Source: Methanobacterium subterraneum (GTDB taxonomy: Archaea; Methanobacteriota; Methanobacteria; Methanobacteriales; Methanobacteriaceae). Taken from it: a DNA stretch of 64,000 bases. Both the position numbers and the translations under genes were made by a program. Each line of letters begins with the position of its first letter. Positions within the stretch are counted from its first letter, which is position 1. The notes beneath the pieces are model-generated. The model was not told the origin of the DNA and made no database searches. It worked only from the letters and a program-made list of their open reading frames with translations. The stretch is taken from the NCBI RefSeq assembly GCF_002813695.1, contig NZ_CP017768.1:1664001-1728000 (forward strand), written 5' to 3'. Shown one piece after another: positions 38,459 through 53,392 of the stretch.

Positions 38459-39448
38459 TTAAAGTAAAGCAGCCACTATAGCCAGTACTCCTATGATGGA
38501 AACTCCAGCTACAGTAGGATAGAATTGTTTGTAGGTGAATATGGGAGAGAATGCACTGAGTACTGCCATGAACATTGGGAAGAGCAGTGCCACGATCAGG
38601 GTGATGATGAATGATGGGTTCAGGATGTTAGGCGCTATTCCCAAGAATAGGGTGGAAAATAGGGTGGTTAGTGTGAACATCAGGAATCCACGGGTTATGT
38701 AGACATATGCCCTATATTTGGCAGCGTATTCCATGTAGGGCCCTTCTATAACATCAGGTTTGCCCTTTAGTATGGAGAAGGGATACTCATTTAGGAGAAT
38801 CATGTATCCAATGAAGAATACAATGGCCCCCAGCACTCCCGCCACACTGAACAGGATGGGTCCGTGCACCTGCTGGTAGTTGATGATGTCCTGGAGGTAG
38901 ATGCTTCCAGTCCGGGCCACTGCCACGAACAGGGCAATGTACAGGGGGAAAGAACCGAATGCTATAAGTCTGAATGCCCTTAGACTACTCAGGTCTTCGA
39001 AGAATGATTGTGGTGTCTCGGGATGGGCAGCGCCTTTAGCCTTATCCGGGAAGGGCATACGTACTGACATTACTGAACGAGACAAACTTCCCATAAACAT
39101 GTACATGACTTCCTCCACTTTCAGGAATCCTATAAGGGCAATTACACTGGCCAGTGCTCCTAAAAAGTACATTTCAGGGATGAGGAATAATAACAGGATT
39201 ACCACCACTATTAGACTTATAATGGGTAAGGCATTGTAGAGTCTTGGCATTGATGACTCGGGAGTGATGGTCTGTTTGAAGAAGAATTTAAGGGGAGCCA
39301 TGACCCCTGGGCTGGTAATGGGAGGGCCTACCCTCTGCTGGATCCGGGCGTGAATGAACTTCCGTTCAATACCCGGTAAGAAGAGGCTCACTATGAAGGC
39401 CACCACCAGGGTGCCTATTACTGCTATTACTGAATATATAAGGTCCAT
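38459..39448 (-). CDS. ehbO: Energy-converting hydrogenase B, NuoH-like ion-translocating subunit
   Basis: A 329-residue polytopic membrane protein homologous to complex I NuoH/NDUFB-like subunits and to the Ech/Mbh membrane arm. It contains the family motifs [17 protein letters not shown] near residue 30 and [20 protein letters not shown] near residue 230, which lie at the quinone-like cavity interface between membrane and peripheral arms. It should couple electron flow to ion movement. It follows the large hydrogenase subunit by 13 bases. Confidence 0.93.
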   Translation of the reverse strand: MDLIYSVIAVIGTLVVAFIVSLFLPGIERKFIHARIQQRVGPPITSPGVMAPLKFFFKQTITPESSMPRLYNALPIISLIVVVILLLFLIPEMYFLGALASVIALIGFLKVEEVMYMFMGSLSRSVMSVRMPFPDKAKGAAHPETPQSFFEDLSSLRAFRLIAFGSFPLYIALFVAVARTGSIYLQDIINYQQVHGPILFSVAGVLGAIVFFIGYMILLNEYPFSILKGKPDVIEGPYMEYAAKYRAYVYITRGFLMFTLTTLFSTLFLGIAPNILNPSFIITLIVALLFPMFMAVLSAFSPIFTYKQFYPTVAGVSIIGVLAIVAALL

Positions 39449-39461
39449 GGTTTATTTCTCC

Positions 39462-40611
<1,150 letters not shown>

Positions 40612-40659
40612 TAAATTATATCCTCAGTTTTTTAAGTGAATTTTATGGTTAATTTTTTT

Positions 40660-41126
<467 letters not shown>

Positions 41127-41165
41127 TGTGGATTTTTAGTTAAATTAAATCTCTTATCTATTTTT

Positions 41166-43011
<1,846 letters not shown>

Positions 43012-43167
43012 GTTTATACTCCGAATTGATTTTTTTGTTTCTGGTGATTATTATTTTCTAAATTAACGTTGAAACCGATCCAGTTATCCTGAATTTTCAT
43101 CTCAACTCTTAAATAACTGATTTTAGGTTAAATTCTGCTTGTTCAACTCAACTACCATATTATTTTA

Positions 43168-43443
43168 TTAGTTTTCCGTTTGAGGTTTAGTGCCTCTTCC
43201 AAAAGTTAATTTACCTAAAATGATACCCACTGCTGCAGCCACAAAACCGCTGGCTAATGGAACATCAATATAATATGGGAACGGGCCCAGTTCATAGGCC
43301 ATTATGAAGGCCACAATTATGAATACTAAGTATACTGGAGCGGTAAATTTCAATCCACTCTGGGGAACATCCCTGATTCGGGTTCCCAGGACAAATCCCA
43401 GTAAGAGTCCCAGTAATAGGGGGCCGATATAGATGTTTATCAT
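43168..43443 (-). CDS. ehbJ: Energy-converting hydrogenase B membrane subunit J
   Basis: A 91-residue protein with about three transmembrane helices ([50 protein letters not shown]). It is assigned by position and size in the ehb order; the biochemical role is not known. The ATG is directly behind GAGGTCGAATAA and next to the end of ehbI. Confidence 0.8.
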   Translation of the reverse strand: MINIYIGPLLLGLLLGFVLGTRIRDVPQSGLKFTAPVYLVFIIVAFIMAYELGPFPYYIDVPLASGFVAAAVGIILGKLTFGRGTKPQTEN

Positions 43444-43950
43444 TTATTCGACCTCCTCATAATCCAGTTCTTCTGCATCGGGTTCAGGTGAACTTTTCTC
43501 ATACTCTTTGAATCCCATAAATGATATTACCACGGCGGTTAAACCTACCATGACCTTTAATCCAACTGCAAAGTTAAGGTAGGGTAATATTCCAGCATGG
43601 GTGGGGTCAGGGTAGTCAAACATATTCTGTATGGCCACTGGTACTATGTGGTAGATGTCCACTCCCAGGTTGTAGAGGTAGAATCCGGAAAAAACCAGTC
43701 CGGCTATTCCCAGGAAAACGAATAGCAAAGCACCTACACTTTCCACTCCCGCCAGAAAATCATGGGAAAGATGTAGTGGGCTGTCTTTAAGTCCGTAAAC
43801 GATTAGACAGAATATTAAAGCTGCTGCTATCATTGCTCCGCCCTGAAATCCTCCTCCAGGGGTGATGTGCCCTCCCAGTATGGTGAGGACACCCAGGCAC
43901 ATGATGACCATTGCTGCTGGGAATACGAATATTTTAAGTATGGTGCTCAT
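43444..43950 (-). CDS. ehbI: Energy-converting hydrogenase B, MnhB-like subunit
   Basis: A 168-residue membrane protein with about four helices. [20 protein letters not shown] (about 24-43) is the characteristic motif of the MnhB/MrpB subunit of multisubunit Na+/H+ antiporters, so this is part of the cation-translocating module. The acidic C-terminal tail is cytoplasmic. GGGAGGTAAATAA precedes the ATG and it abuts ehbH. Confidence 0.88.
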   Translation of the reverse strand: MSTILKIFVFPAAMVIMCLGVLTILGGHITPGGGFQGGAMIAAALIFCLIVYGLKDSPLHLSHDFLAGVESVGALLFVFLGIAGLVFSGFYLYNLGVDIYHIVPVAIQNMFDYPDPTHAGILPYLNFAVGLKVMVGLTAVVISFMGFKEYEKSSPEPDAEELDYEEVE

Positions 43951-44229
43951 TTATTTACCTCCCAGTTGGACTCTGCCCCGTCCAAATACCAGTAAAACGG
44001 CGATAACTGCGGTTACCAGGATAAGGGCTTCACCTAGAGTATCATAACCTCTCCAATCAAACACCACTATGGTTACCATATTGGGGGCTATTTTAGGACC
44101 CACGTAATTGTAGATATAACTTATACCGGGATATATCATCTGTTTGAAGTGATATGTGGATTCAAATATTGTAACTGCGAATATAAAGAGGGAAAATCCC
44201 ATTATAATTTTTCTTAATCCTTCAGACAT
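43951..44229 (-). CDS. ehbH: Energy-converting hydrogenase B subunit H
   Basis: A 92-residue membrane protein with two helices, one N-terminal and one C-terminal ([18 protein letters not shown]), joined by an outer loop with [12 protein letters not shown]. This loop motif is like the MbhE/MrpB N-terminal type element (FDxRGxDTLGE) of antiporter modules. It overlaps ehbG by 8 bases. Confidence 0.82.
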   Translation of the reverse strand: MSEGLRKIIMGFSLFIFAVTIFESTYHFKQMIYPGISYIYNYVGPKIAPNMVTIVVFDWRGYDTLGEALILVTAVIAVLLVFGRGRVQLGGK

Positions 44230-44557
44230 TCAAATTCCCCCAGTAGAATAGGGTAATTACTATGGCCAGAGCCAACATGACATAGAACATCATAGAGGCC
44301 ATTGAATCATTCTGTTCCTTTTTGAATCGGGGCATAAGCGGCATGGCCACCAGGGCTGCTAGTAAAACCACCAGCACTGCTACAATCATCAGGATCTTAC
44401 TCACCATGCGCAGCATAACCAGGGCCACCAGTATAGATGAAATCAGGGTTATCTCGGCAGTGAGCATGGATGATGTGGACATGTTAGTTATTGCGGCATC
44501 ATCCCCCGCTCCCTGAATGTCTTTTATTTTTTTAACTATCAAGTCGTAGAGGTTCAT
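44222..44557 (-). CDS. ehbG: Energy-converting hydrogenase B subunit G
   Basis: A 111-residue membrane protein with about three helices ([27 protein letters not shown] and [16 protein letters not shown]). Assigned by position in the cluster. AGGAGGTATAGT precedes the ATG, and the start overlaps the ehbF stop by four bases, as expected for tightly coupled subunits. Confidence 0.8.
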   Translation of the reverse strand: MNLYDLIVKKIKDIQGAGDDAAITNMSTSSMLTAEITLISSILVALVMLRMVSKILMIVAVLVVLLAALVAMPLMPRFKKEQNDSMASMMFYVMLALAIVITLFYWGNLNV

Positions 44558-46058
44558 ACTATACCTCCTGCTAAACTGGTTGCCAGTGGCTGCAGGTAGC
44601 TGGTTACTACTTGTGGGAAGAGTCCGAAGACTATACAGACCACCAGGAATACCACCAGTGCAATTATGGTGGCTTTGGGTATATTTTCATTTTTCAACTC
44701 TAGATCAGCTGGTTTTGGGCGTAGGAAAACTGCATGAAACGCTTTCATGAAGGTCATGAATGTAACGATACTCAGCAGTATCATGATCACCCCTAACTCC
44801 GGGAATCCTGCATTTATGGAGGCTTGGATGAGCATGAGTTTACTCTGGAATGCGTTTAGTGGTGGTACTCCGGCCATGGCAAATCCAGCCAGTAAGACCA
44901 GTAAGGCTACCACTGGATTTCTGGCCATCATTCCACCCAGTTTACGGGTGTCACTGACCCGAGTCTGGTAGAGTACCGTTCCGAATCCTATAAACAGGAA
45001 GGCAGTGATTATTGCTTCGTTAACTGCCTGGAATAGTCCGGCGGTTATTCCGAATGCAGTGCCCAGCCCCAGCCCGATACCTATGTATCCCAGTTCTCCC
45101 ACTGCCAGGAAACCGATCATTCGTTTAATGTCGGTCTGAACAATGGCCATGGTAATTCCCAGGATCATGGCCAGTATGGATACTCCCAGTATCACCCACT
45201 GTGAGAAGGGTAGGTAGGAAAATATTCTCAGTATTATGATTCCCAGGGCAATGAAGATGAAAACCGAGAAGGCCTGGATGAGTGCTGCTCCACTGGGTAG
45301 TGCTTTGCTGTATATGGCTGATTTGATAGTGTGGAATGGGGGGAGTCCAGAACCGTATAACCATCCGAATACTATTAAACCACAGGCCATTAAGAGCACT
45401 GGATTTTGAGGATTGACTAACCCGTTTTTCAGTGAATATATGATATCCGTTATGTTCACGTTTCCAGTTACTCCCAGTAGTAGTGCTATTCCTAGGAGGA
45501 GTAATGGTGCGGCTATGCTTCCCAGTATCATGTACTTGAGGGCGGTTTCATAGTTGCCCTTCACATTGGAAACCAGTACTATTCCTACTGTGGCCAGGGC
45601 TGCGATTTCAAAGAAGACATAGAGGTTGAATATGTCATCAGTTAAGAGTATGGCGGTTACTGCGGCGATTCCCATGAACATCATGTACCCGTAGACCCCT
45701 GATGGTCGGCGAGTCTCGAATAGTGAGGTGAACACCGCCAGGAGCCCCACCAGTCCCAGGATAAATACGAATATTTTCTGTGCACTCTGGAAAGAGTATG
45801 TAATCGCCGGGTGGAATGTGTTTAAGGCAGTTCCAGTGATGAGTGAGGGTAAATTGTTGGATAATGTTGGATTTTCAATGAGGGGGCATATCCACCAAAG
45901 TAATGCAGACCATAATTGGCCAGAATAGGTAAAGCTGGTAATACTAAGGCTAAAAAGATGGCTATGGTTTTGATTGTGCGGTCCTTTTTGTGTAACAGGT
46001 TTAAAAATAGAGCACACAGTATGGGAACAATAACCATCAGGGGTATTAAGAGGTTCAC
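44554..46058 (-). CDS. ehbF: Energy-converting hydrogenase B, MnhD/NuoN-like subunit, frame broken by an apparent 1-base deletion
   Basis: The large antiporter-like proton/sodium-translocating subunit, about 500 residues and 14 helices. The N-terminal part begins at a GTG at 46058 ([20 protein letters not shown]) behind GGAGGGATAAT and runs to HYFGGYAP. The rest is in another frame ([14 protein letters not shown], onward to TSLAGGIV). The switch falls on a run of five G at 45882-45886; one extra G restores a single frame. The NuoN-type motif region [20 protein letters not shown] is intact. An error is more likely than inactivation, since the subunit should be essential to the complex. Confidence 0.9.
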
Positions 46059-46124
46059 ATTATCCCTCCAGTACCATTGTAATCTATATTATTGATTGTG
46101 TTGGAATTGTAAATTGACATTTGA

Positions 46125-46487
46125 TTACTCTCCCAGAATCTCCTTTGCGCTTAAGGATCCGCGCTTTTTGTAGAGTACGATGATGATTCCCAGCATCACG
46201 GCCATTGTACTGGCCCCGATGACAATGCTGGTTAAAACCATTGCAAATGGAAGGGGGTAGGCTGCGTTCTGTGAGAACCATTCTGCGGCCATGCCCGGTA
46301 GGTATATGTATACTATTCCCCCAGGTTTGTAACCCATGGCAATCAAAAACAGGTTAACCCCGTCTCCTATGAAAGCCAGACCAATTACTTTTTTAATGAG
46401 ATTGTCCAGGAATGCTGCGGCAAAAATACCGATGATAATCAGGGACACTGCGGTGAATAGTGATGCGATTTGTACGTCAATGACCAT
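46125..46487 (-). CDS. ehbE: Energy-converting hydrogenase B, MnhC/NuoK-like subunit
   Basis: A 120-residue membrane protein with three helices ([39 protein letters not shown] and [19 protein letters not shown]) in the NuoK/MrpC pattern. An in-frame ATG lies at 46634, but the conserved protein begins at MVIDVQIA, which starts at 46487 and follows GGAGGAATAAG; the upstream portion overlaps ehbD. It is one base after ehbD. Confidence 0.88.
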   Translation of the reverse strand: MVIDVQIASLFTAVSLIIIGIFAAAFLDNLIKKVIGLAFIGDGVNLFLIAMGYKPGGIVYIYLPGMAAEWFSQNAAYPLPFAMVLTSIVIGASTMAVMLGIIIVLYKKRGSLSAKEILGE

Positions 46488-46488
46488 C

Positions 46489-46722
46489 TTATTCCTCCAT
46501 CCTGCGTGTTTTGTAAACTGCCAGTGCAAAGAACACCGGGATGATAGCTGCTCCCACAATGGCCTGGGTAAGGGCCACATCAGGGGCCAGTAAATACTGG
46601 TATAGGATGGCAATTGAAGCTCCACTGATACCAACCAGGATAGCAGATTTCAATAGATCCCTCTGCATCAAAGCTAGGATAGCTCCTAGAACTGCGGTTA
46701 GCATGAATAAGTATTCAATCAT
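46489..46722 (-). CDS. ehbD: Energy-converting hydrogenase B, DUF4040/MbhD-like subunit
   Basis: A 77-residue membrane protein with a DUF4040-type motif: [20 protein letters not shown] and [19 protein letters not shown], seen in the MrpA C-terminal part and in MbhD. It belongs to the antiporter-like module. GGGAGGATAAAAG precedes the ATG; it overlaps ehbC by four bases. Confidence 0.85.
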   Translation of the reverse strand: MIEYLFMLTAVLGAILALMQRDLLKSAILVGISGASIAILYQYLLAPDVALTQAIVGAAIIPVFFALAVYKTRRMEE

Positions 46723-46997
46723 CTTTTATCCTCCCCATAATAGTAACCATTGGCTATGGCATGGGATGCGAAGGGTGTTAATATAAAGTAAACTCCAGCC
46801 AGCAGAGGTTCTCCCAGTACAAGTAGGGAAACCATACATGCCACATCTATAACACCCAATATATGTATACGAGCGTATAGAACCCTTTCCATATCATCTT
46901 TATATCTTATGATTCCAATAGCGGTTAGAATGACCAGAACTGCTGCTACGAGAAGTATTATTGATTTTATAATGGTAATTATATCATCCACGGGCAT
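46719..46997 (-). CDS. ehbC: Energy-converting hydrogenase B, MnhG-like subunit
   Basis: A 92-residue membrane protein with about three helices. The [21 protein letters not shown] region resembles the MnhG/MrpG motif GLLRFPDxxxRxHA. It lies between the MnhF-like and DUF4040-like subunits, the same relative order as in other multisubunit hydrogenases. It overlaps ehbB by 14 bases. Confidence 0.8.
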   Translation of the reverse strand: MPVDDIITIIKSIILLVAAVLVILTAIGIIRYKDDMERVLYARIHILGVIDVACMVSLLVLGEPLLAGVYFILTPFASHAIANGYYYGEDKR

Positions 46998-47253
46998 ACC
47001 CCCTTAAGACTCGGGCAAAGGCAATGGTTCCTACCATATCCATAATTAACAGTGCCATGGCTATATCACGGCAAAAGGCAATACCATAAAGATTCTGTAA
47101 CAGGATCAGGAATGTGGCTACCGCAATGGTAAACCCAGATAATCCCACCAGCCCCATGGCTATTGTCTTACGGGTGACAATCCTGATGGTGGCCACGGCA
47201 AATATAGCTAAAGCCGCCATTAGTACATATTGTGAGAATACAAACAAGTTCAT
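46984..47253 (-). CDS. ehbB: Energy-converting hydrogenase B, MnhF-like subunit
   Basis: An 89-residue three-helix membrane protein with [17 protein letters not shown] spacing after the first helix ([20 protein letters not shown]) and [18 protein letters not shown] at the end, consistent with MnhF/MrpF. It overlaps ehbA by four bases. Confidence 0.82.
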   Translation of the reverse strand: MNLFVFSQYVLMAALAIFAVATIRIVTRKTIAMGLVGLSGFTIAVATFLILLQNLYGIAFCRDIAMALLIMDMVGTIAFARVLRGYARG

Positions 47254-47561
47254 TCTAACATCCCTTTTATGTATGGTTCAAATGGTATAACATCCTCATT
47301 GGAACGTGGAGTTATGGTAGCTACCCTTAAAACCTGTTTTTCCGAGTCAAGATCAATGGATAATGTCCCGGGAGTAAGGGTGATGCTGTTGGCAAGAATG
47401 GTCTGAGAGATGGGTCTTTCCAGTACTGTGGGGATTTCCACCACAACTGGATCCACCTTACCGTTTACAGTTCTGATTGCAACGTCAATGGTGGCTTTTA
47501 TTATCTCCCATATCAATACTATGAAATAGGCGATTCCGTAGAATATTCTGGTTATAAACAT
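47250..47561 (-). CDS. ehbA: Energy-converting hydrogenase B, MnhE-like subunit (first gene of operon)
   Basis: A 103-residue protein with one or two N-terminal helices ([20 protein letters not shown]) and a soluble domain. [20 protein letters not shown] is the clear MnhE/MrpE motif. It opens the operon; AAGGGGCTAATTTACC precedes its ATG, and the promoter with a candidate operator lies 115-160 bases upstream. Confidence 0.88.
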   Translation of the reverse strand: MFITRIFYGIAYFIVLIWEIIKATIDVAIRTVNGKVDPVVVEIPTVLERPISQTILANSITLTPGTLSIDLDSEKQVLRVATITPRSNEDVIPFEPYIKGMLE

Positions 47562-47677
47562 GGTAAATTAGCCCCTTAATGTTTTAATATCATAAACAGT
47601 GAACACCGGTAAAGGACAAAGGCCGTGTTCGGTTATCACGCGCATTAATTTGATTCATCGTGACCATTGTTATGACC

Positions 47678-47727
<50 letters not shown>

Positions 47728-47872
47728 AATTTTTATTTTCACCCCAAAAACATCACCCCCTATATTATTATAATGAAAATACGGAAGCACATTTAAAAGA
47801 AGATCGGTAAACCCCAAAACCCGTCTGAATTATCCGCTCTAGCCAGAATCTTCTTATTTTGAAGGTTTATAA

Positions 47873-48652
47873 CTATACTAATTTTAGGGATTGTAAGTAA
47901 TTAACTGGATTAAAATCAGCCAAATAGATTTCCTTCAAATTTATTTCAGGGACTTGTAAATAATAATTTAAAAGAAGGGAATGTCCTCCAGGCATAAGAT
48001 AAAGAATTGCCACACTACAGAGCCATAAGGTGACAATGAATAGTCCGGTGATTTTACCAAATCGGTGCTTGGATAAAGGGTTGAATAGCCTCACCCCATT
48101 ACCAGTGAACAGATCCAGGATTAGATGACTTAATGAACCCACGAATAAAGCGGTTGCTACATATATGAAGTTGAAACTGGTTAAAGGAGTTAAAAATATG
48201 CCAATTGTTATTAGTAACGCGTATAATATAAGTAAACCCCTGTTTAAAACTATAATTCCCAGGATTAATGAGGTTAAGAGGAAAGAAACCCTGAGATCAG
48301 GGGTTAAACTTCCCAGAATATTCTGAAAACTGATTACAAACAGAGCAAGGCAACCTGCTGCCAGCCCAGTTCCAGGGATAGAGTGTACAAAACCCCGGTG
48401 TTGGGCAATGAAAAAGAATAATGCTATACTGATCAATAATACTCCTGTAAATGGAGTAATTTTGAATAAAGGGAGTGTTAATGTCAGTATACCTCCAGCA
48501 AGGGCCATTATAACCAGGTTCCGGTAACGGAAACTAGTGTCCAGATCCACCAGTGAAGCCCCTACCACAGCCAGAGATAAGTAGTAAACATCTGGGAAGA
48601 ATGGGAATATCATTATAAGTGAGAATAATATGTGTTTTTTATAAGAAGACAT
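47873..48652 (-). CDS. YdjM/DUF457-like membrane-bound metal-dependent hydrolase
   Basis: A 259-residue membrane protein with about seven helices. HRGFVHSIPGTG (about residues 93-104) and SHLILDLFTGNGVRLFNPLS (about 185-204) supply the His and Asp residues typical of the YdjM/LexA-regulated membrane metal-dependent hydrolase family. The substrate is not known. Start at 48652 with no strong ribosome binding site. A lone gene on the minus strand, upstream of the ehb promoter. Confidence 0.85.
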   Translation of the reverse strand: MSSYKKHILFSLIMIFPFFPDVYYLSLAVVGASLVDLDTSFRYRNLVIMALAGGILTLTLPLFKITPFTGVLLISIALFFFIAQHRGFVHSIPGTGLAAGCLALFVISFQNILGSLTPDLRVSFLLTSLILGIIVLNRGLLILYALLITIGIFLTPLTSFNFIYVATALFVGSLSHLILDLFTGNGVRLFNPLSKHRFGKITGLFIVTLWLCSVAILYLMPGGHSLLLNYYLQVPEINLKEIYLADFNPVNYLQSLKLV

Positions 48653-48775
48653 TTTTATCAGTTATAACAGGAATAGTTACTGCAAGCCAGGTACATTTGA
48701 ATTTAATGACATAAATCAAACAGTTTTCTAAGAGCCCTTCTGTACTGTTTCATATGGTATGAAGGGCTAACAGAA

Positions 48776-49492
48776 TTATAGGATGTTGAAATAACTCAAG
48801 AAAGAGTTCATTTGCAGTAGAGATCTTTCCACACTCCCTGAATCTAATTTTCCATTTCTGGAAACCACTTCACAGGTCACCGCAGGTATTCCCTTAATAT
48901 TCAACTCATCTTCCAGCGCCCCTCTGTAGAGTTTACCGGCCTGTTCCTGGGAAATGATCTTGGATGATGTCTCACTGGTGATATGGCTGGCTATCTTAAA
49001 ACTTTCGTAACATGGCTTTTTCGAGCAAAAAACACTCTCTATCCCGGGATTACTCTGAGGTTGGGTGGAGTGAAAGTCTGCTGCTGCCTGGATTTTCAGT
49101 TTTTGGGCGGTTTTTAAAATGGTGTTGGAAATGTATCCCTCCTTAAAGGTCTTCCTATTCATATCCCATCCTTTGAACCGCCTTGAATTTTTCATGGTGG
49201 CATAGGGTATGGCAATGGGGATGATGTATAGGGTTCCATTAACTTTTTTATCCTCTAACTGGTTTAATAGTCTGAAAAAAGCAACTTGAGGAGGGAGTTC
49301 GTTTCCATGAATCCCCGCACACATAATAATACGGGGAGTTCCTGATCCAAATTTTAAAAGAGGAGTCCCATTTAAAGCTGCTTTGATTAAAAGTTTTCCA
49401 ATACTGCCCAGAGTCAGTTTCTCCCAAAAATCAGAATTAAGGGAAATGTCTCCACCAGTTTCCGGGGCAATGGTAAGTATTTCACATTCCAT
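48776..49492 (-). CDS. Succinylglutamate desuccinylase/aspartoacylase-family metallopeptidase-like protein
   Basis: A 238-residue zinc-dependent M14-fold protein. AGIHGNELPPQVAFF provides the first His and Glu, ADFHST the next ligand and TCEVVSRNGKLD the catalytic Glu region. It may cleave an N-acyl amino acid; the substrate is not known. The ATG at 49492 follows GGTGTAATT and is preferred over a TTG at 49528. It is transcribed from a short spacer after the SagB-like gene. Confidence 0.85.
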   Translation of the reverse strand: MECEILTIAPETGGDISLNSDFWEKLTLGSIGKLLIKAALNGTPLLKFGSGTPRIIMCAGIHGNELPPQVAFFRLLNQLEDKKVNGTLYIIPIAIPYATMKNSRRFKGWDMNRKTFKEGYISNTILKTAQKLKIQAAADFHSTQPQSNPGIESVFCSKKPCYESFKIASHITSETSSKIISQEQAGKLYRGALEDELNIKGIPAVTCEVVSRNGKLDSGSVERSLLQMNSFLSYFNIL

Positions 49493-49647
49493 AATTACAC
49501 CATGCACGAATAGAATGTTTCTCCCCAAGTAGGGGGAATCTATCCCTTAACATTGAATAATTAGTATACATCTTCTTGTTTCATTCATATTATTTAATTC
49601 TTTAATTATCCAGTGACTTTAAGAAGGATTTTTGCCACACCATACAT

Positions 49648-50388
49648 TCATGATGTGGGGTAACCCACGGGATAGATATATATCGGAGTTTCATTGGAAG
49701 GCAACTTTAAAAGGTTTATCATCTGATCATCGTAGAAAGAACCAATTGCCACTGTACCCATACCATGGGCAACTGCCTCCAAATATATGTTTTCCCCAAT
49801 ATGCCCGGCTTCAATATCCACAAATCTGGTGCTGATTCTTTCATCCGGATATTTTTCCCTCATCTTCTGATAGTTTCCAGTGATCACCAAACTTATAGGT
49901 GCCGCCTCAACCCATTTTTGCTGGTGGGCTGCCTGTGACAAATTGTATCTCTGGTCACCATCCACTATTTTTTCTAAAGTATTATTAAAAGGATTATAAT
50001 GGTATATGCCTGCTTCCAGTTCCTTTACACTATTATTACCGGTGACCAGATAAATTTCCATTGGAAAAACATGGCCCGCAGATGGTGCAGCCCGATAATT
50101 TCTTTCAGAATCAGTGATTCCCTGTGAAGCCCAGAGAAGTTGTGAAACATCCTGCAGAGTAAGGGCAGTAGTACTGAAAGTTCTAACTGAACGTCTGTTT
50201 TGTATGGCCTGATCCACAGACATGTTACTGGAAATCATTGCCTGGGGGAGATTGAAAGTCCCTAAAATCTCTCTGGACTGAATTTCTGTTTTTACCGGCT
50301 GCATGAAAACTGTGTAAGCTAGGTACACTGCCAGGAAAGCCGATAGCAATATAATGGCCACCAAAACATATTTACTCTTTTTTTGCAT
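49648..50388 (-). CDS. Membrane-anchored SagB-type nitroreductase-like oxidoreductase
   Basis: A 246-residue FMN-dependent protein with one N-terminal helix (YVLVAIILLSAFLAVYLAYT) that anchors or exports it. The nitroreductase/SagB-ThcOx core starts NRRSVRTFSTTALTLQDVSQ (about 66-85), followed by AAPSAGHVFPMEIYLV and ending AVAHGMGTVAIGSF. SagB-type enzymes oxidise azoline rings, but no RiPP precursor or cyclodehydratase is nearby; members also work on their own. Exposure outside the membrane is unusual for an FMN enzyme. The ATG at 50388 follows TTGGGGGGAACC. It is divergent from the histidine-containing membrane pair. Confidence 0.8.
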   Translation of the reverse strand: MQKKSKYVLVAIILLSAFLAVYLAYTVFMQPVKTEIQSREILGTFNLPQAMISSNMSVDQAIQNRRSVRTFSTTALTLQDVSQLLWASQGITDSERNYRAAPSAGHVFPMEIYLVTGNNSVKELEAGIYHYNPFNNTLEKIVDGDQRYNLSQAAHQQKWVEAAPISLVITGNYQKMREKYPDERISTRFVDIEAGHIGENIYLEAVAHGMGTVAIGSFYDDQMINLLKLPSNETPIYIYPVGYPTS

Positions 50389-50525
50389 GGTTCCCCCCAA
50401 TTATTACCAGTTTTAAATATGATGGGTCCAGCTAAAAGCTGAACTATCTACCCCCTGTATTAAAGGGAAACTGGCAGATCCCTTCCATAATATTTATAAC
50501 ATCAAACATTCTTGAAAAACGTTTA

Positions 50526-50539
50526 ATATTCATGAATAT
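50526..50539. promoter_or_regulatory. 14-base perfect palindrome in the divergent spacer
   Basis: ATATTCATGAATAT lies in the 282-base spacer between the SagB-like gene and the membrane pair. It may be an operator for either direction; the match is short and AT-rich, so chance occurrence is possible. Confidence 0.35.
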
Positions 50540-50670
50540 ATTAAATTATCCCTGAATATCTAGATTTTTTTTAGATTTGCCAAAAAATGTATAAACTGAC
50601 TGTTATATTATTCTAAATAGGAATAATCGTTAAACTGGAATAGGAAGATGATTTTGAATTCACGGTTACC

Positions 50671-51099
50671 ATGACCTACGATTTGATAAGTATATCCATC
50701 ACCCTCATAGTTGCCTATTTGGGGAGTTACATTCTTTACCGTAAGGATTATATTAAAAAATCCACCCACATTCGTTTATGGAATATTCTTATTTTAATCA
50801 CCTTTCTGATATCTGCAGGGGCGGGTTTAGTGCTCCTGGGCCTTGCAGAATCTGGAGTTGCCCTTCCAATCAGCCAGGAACTCCTTTACTGGCATGTTCA
50901 AATTTCAATAGCCATGTTCTGGATTGCCATTTTCCACATACACTCATACTGGATGTCTTCACCTGGTAAAAAATCCGGTGAAAGCCAGGACCCCCATAAA
51001 AAATCCCCCGGAAAATTCAAGAGTTCCCTAAAATCAGGCATATCCCCTGGAAAATCGACTGACAATTCCAATGAAAAAGAGGGGAGGGGATTAAAGTGA
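50671..51099 (+). CDS. Three-helix membrane protein with conserved histidines (module copy 1)
   Basis: A 142-residue protein with three hydrophobic helices (about 5-24, 36-62 and 72-96) and a Lys/Ser/Pro-rich cytoplasmic tail. THIRLWN opens helix 2 and YWH...FHIHSYW frames helix 3. The next gene has the same layout (YYHIWKY; FWH...LHLHLYW), so the two are paralogous modules. The His pattern is like DUF4405/cytochrome b561-like membrane proteins that bind heme, but heme binding is unproven and Methanobacteriales are regarded as lacking cytochromes. It overlaps the next gene by four bases. Confidence 0.7.
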   Translation: MTYDLISISITLIVAYLGSYILYRKDYIKKSTHIRLWNILILITFLISAGAGLVLLGLAESGVALPISQELLYWHVQISIAMFWIAIFHIHSYWMSSPGKKSGESQDPHKKSPGKFKSSLKSGISPGKSTDNSNEKEGRGLK

Positions 51100-51671
51100 A
51101 AAAATTGTATGTGGTTATTTTAATTGCCCTACTAACACCAATAGCAGTTTATGCCTGGAATGACTGCCCCTACGGCACGGTAAATGATCCATTCCCTGGC
51201 CAGTGCCCCCGTTATCTAGACACTAACCAGAATAATATATGTGATCATTCCGAATCTCCCATTTCTGCTTCTCTAAATAATGCTTCAACAACTGGACCAA
51301 GTAATGATGGAAGTGCTAGTGATTTTACCGATATTAAGGGGGCCAATTCAATTCCTCCTGAAAATTATAACCTGATATCCCTCATTACAACTACAATTAT
51401 CCTCTATTTGATTACTTATCTTCTGTATCTGGAAGAACTTCTGAATCGAAGTTTCTACTATCATATCTGGAAATACGTGCTTATGGTGAGCTTTCTTGCC
51501 ACGGGAATAACTGGACTCCTCCTGACCATATTCATAAACTATGGAATCTTCTCTTCCTGGAATTTGACCATAGATTTCTGGCATGCAGAGTTTGCCATTG
51601 TAATGGCAGTCAGCACATTTCTCCACCTTCATCTTTACTGGAAACAGGTTAAAAAAGTTTTTAAAGTATAG
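51096..51671 (+). CDS. Exported Cys-motif protein fused to the same three-helix histidine module (copy 2)
   Basis: A 191-residue protein with a cleavable-looking signal (residues 1-20), then an extracytoplasmic motif CPYGTVNDPFPGQCPRYLDT followed by NNICDHSE (about 24-53), known from other methanogen membrane electron-transfer proteins. The C-terminal half repeats the upstream protein's three-helix histidine module. The cysteines or acidic residues may hold a metal. Function unknown; a membrane redox partnership with the adjacent SagB-like oxidoreductase is a guess from location. It overlaps the upstream gene by four bases. Confidence 0.7.
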   Translation: MKKLYVVILIALLTPIAVYAWNDCPYGTVNDPFPGQCPRYLDTNQNNICDHSESPISASLNNASTTGPSNDGSASDFTDIKGANSIPPENYNLISLITTTIILYLITYLLYLEELLNRSFYYHIWKYVLMVSFLATGITGLLLTIFINYGIFSSWNLTIDFWHAEFAIVMAVSTFLHLHLYWKQVKKVFKV

Positions 51672-51873
51672 ATATCCTCGTTATCATCCCTATGTTAAAA
51701 AATGTTGATTAAAAATCTGTACGTTGAATCCTCCACATAATTGTCCAACTAAATATATATTATAATATAGTTTTTTATAGACCCAACATCATAACTTTAT
51801 CAATATTTATTTTGCCCCCTCAATTTAACAATCAACTACAGAATGAAATCAGAAATAAATTAATGGAGATTTG

Positions 51874-53055
<1,182 letters not shown>

Positions 53056-53131
53056 TCAATTAGAGATCTAGGGAAATTAGATTGAAAATTAGGGATAAAA
53101 AAAATCAGATGAAGTTAAGAGGATATTAGTC

Positions 53132-53392
53132 ATGGAATTCCTGACCATAGTAATCATTGGGATAATCCTTTTAATTGTAGGAGTATTAGGAGTTGGTCTT
53201 CTATTAAAACTGGGAAAGGTTGCCCTGAGCATTCTGTTGCACATGTTACTGGGATGGATACTCCTCTTCATCTGGAACATCCTTCCCTTTTTCAAGATCC
53301 CCATCAACATACTCACCGTGCTGGTGGCTGGTTTTGGGGGGATAATTGGTGTGGGTGTGCTTATTTTAGCCAAGGCACTTGGTTTATATTAA
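53132..53392 (+). CDS. BofA-family small membrane protein
   Basis: An 86-residue, almost wholly hydrophobic protein with three helices. The run IPINILTVLVAGFGGIIGVG near the C-terminus is the signature of the pro-sigmaK processing inhibitor BofA family, which is common in archaea where no sporulation occurs. The archaeal role is unknown. It is 76 bases downstream of argG on the same strand. Confidence 0.85.
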   Translation: MEFLTIVIIGIILLIVGVLGVGLLLKLGKVALSILLHMLLGWILLFIWNILPFFKIPINILTVLVAGFGGIIGVGVLILAKALGLY

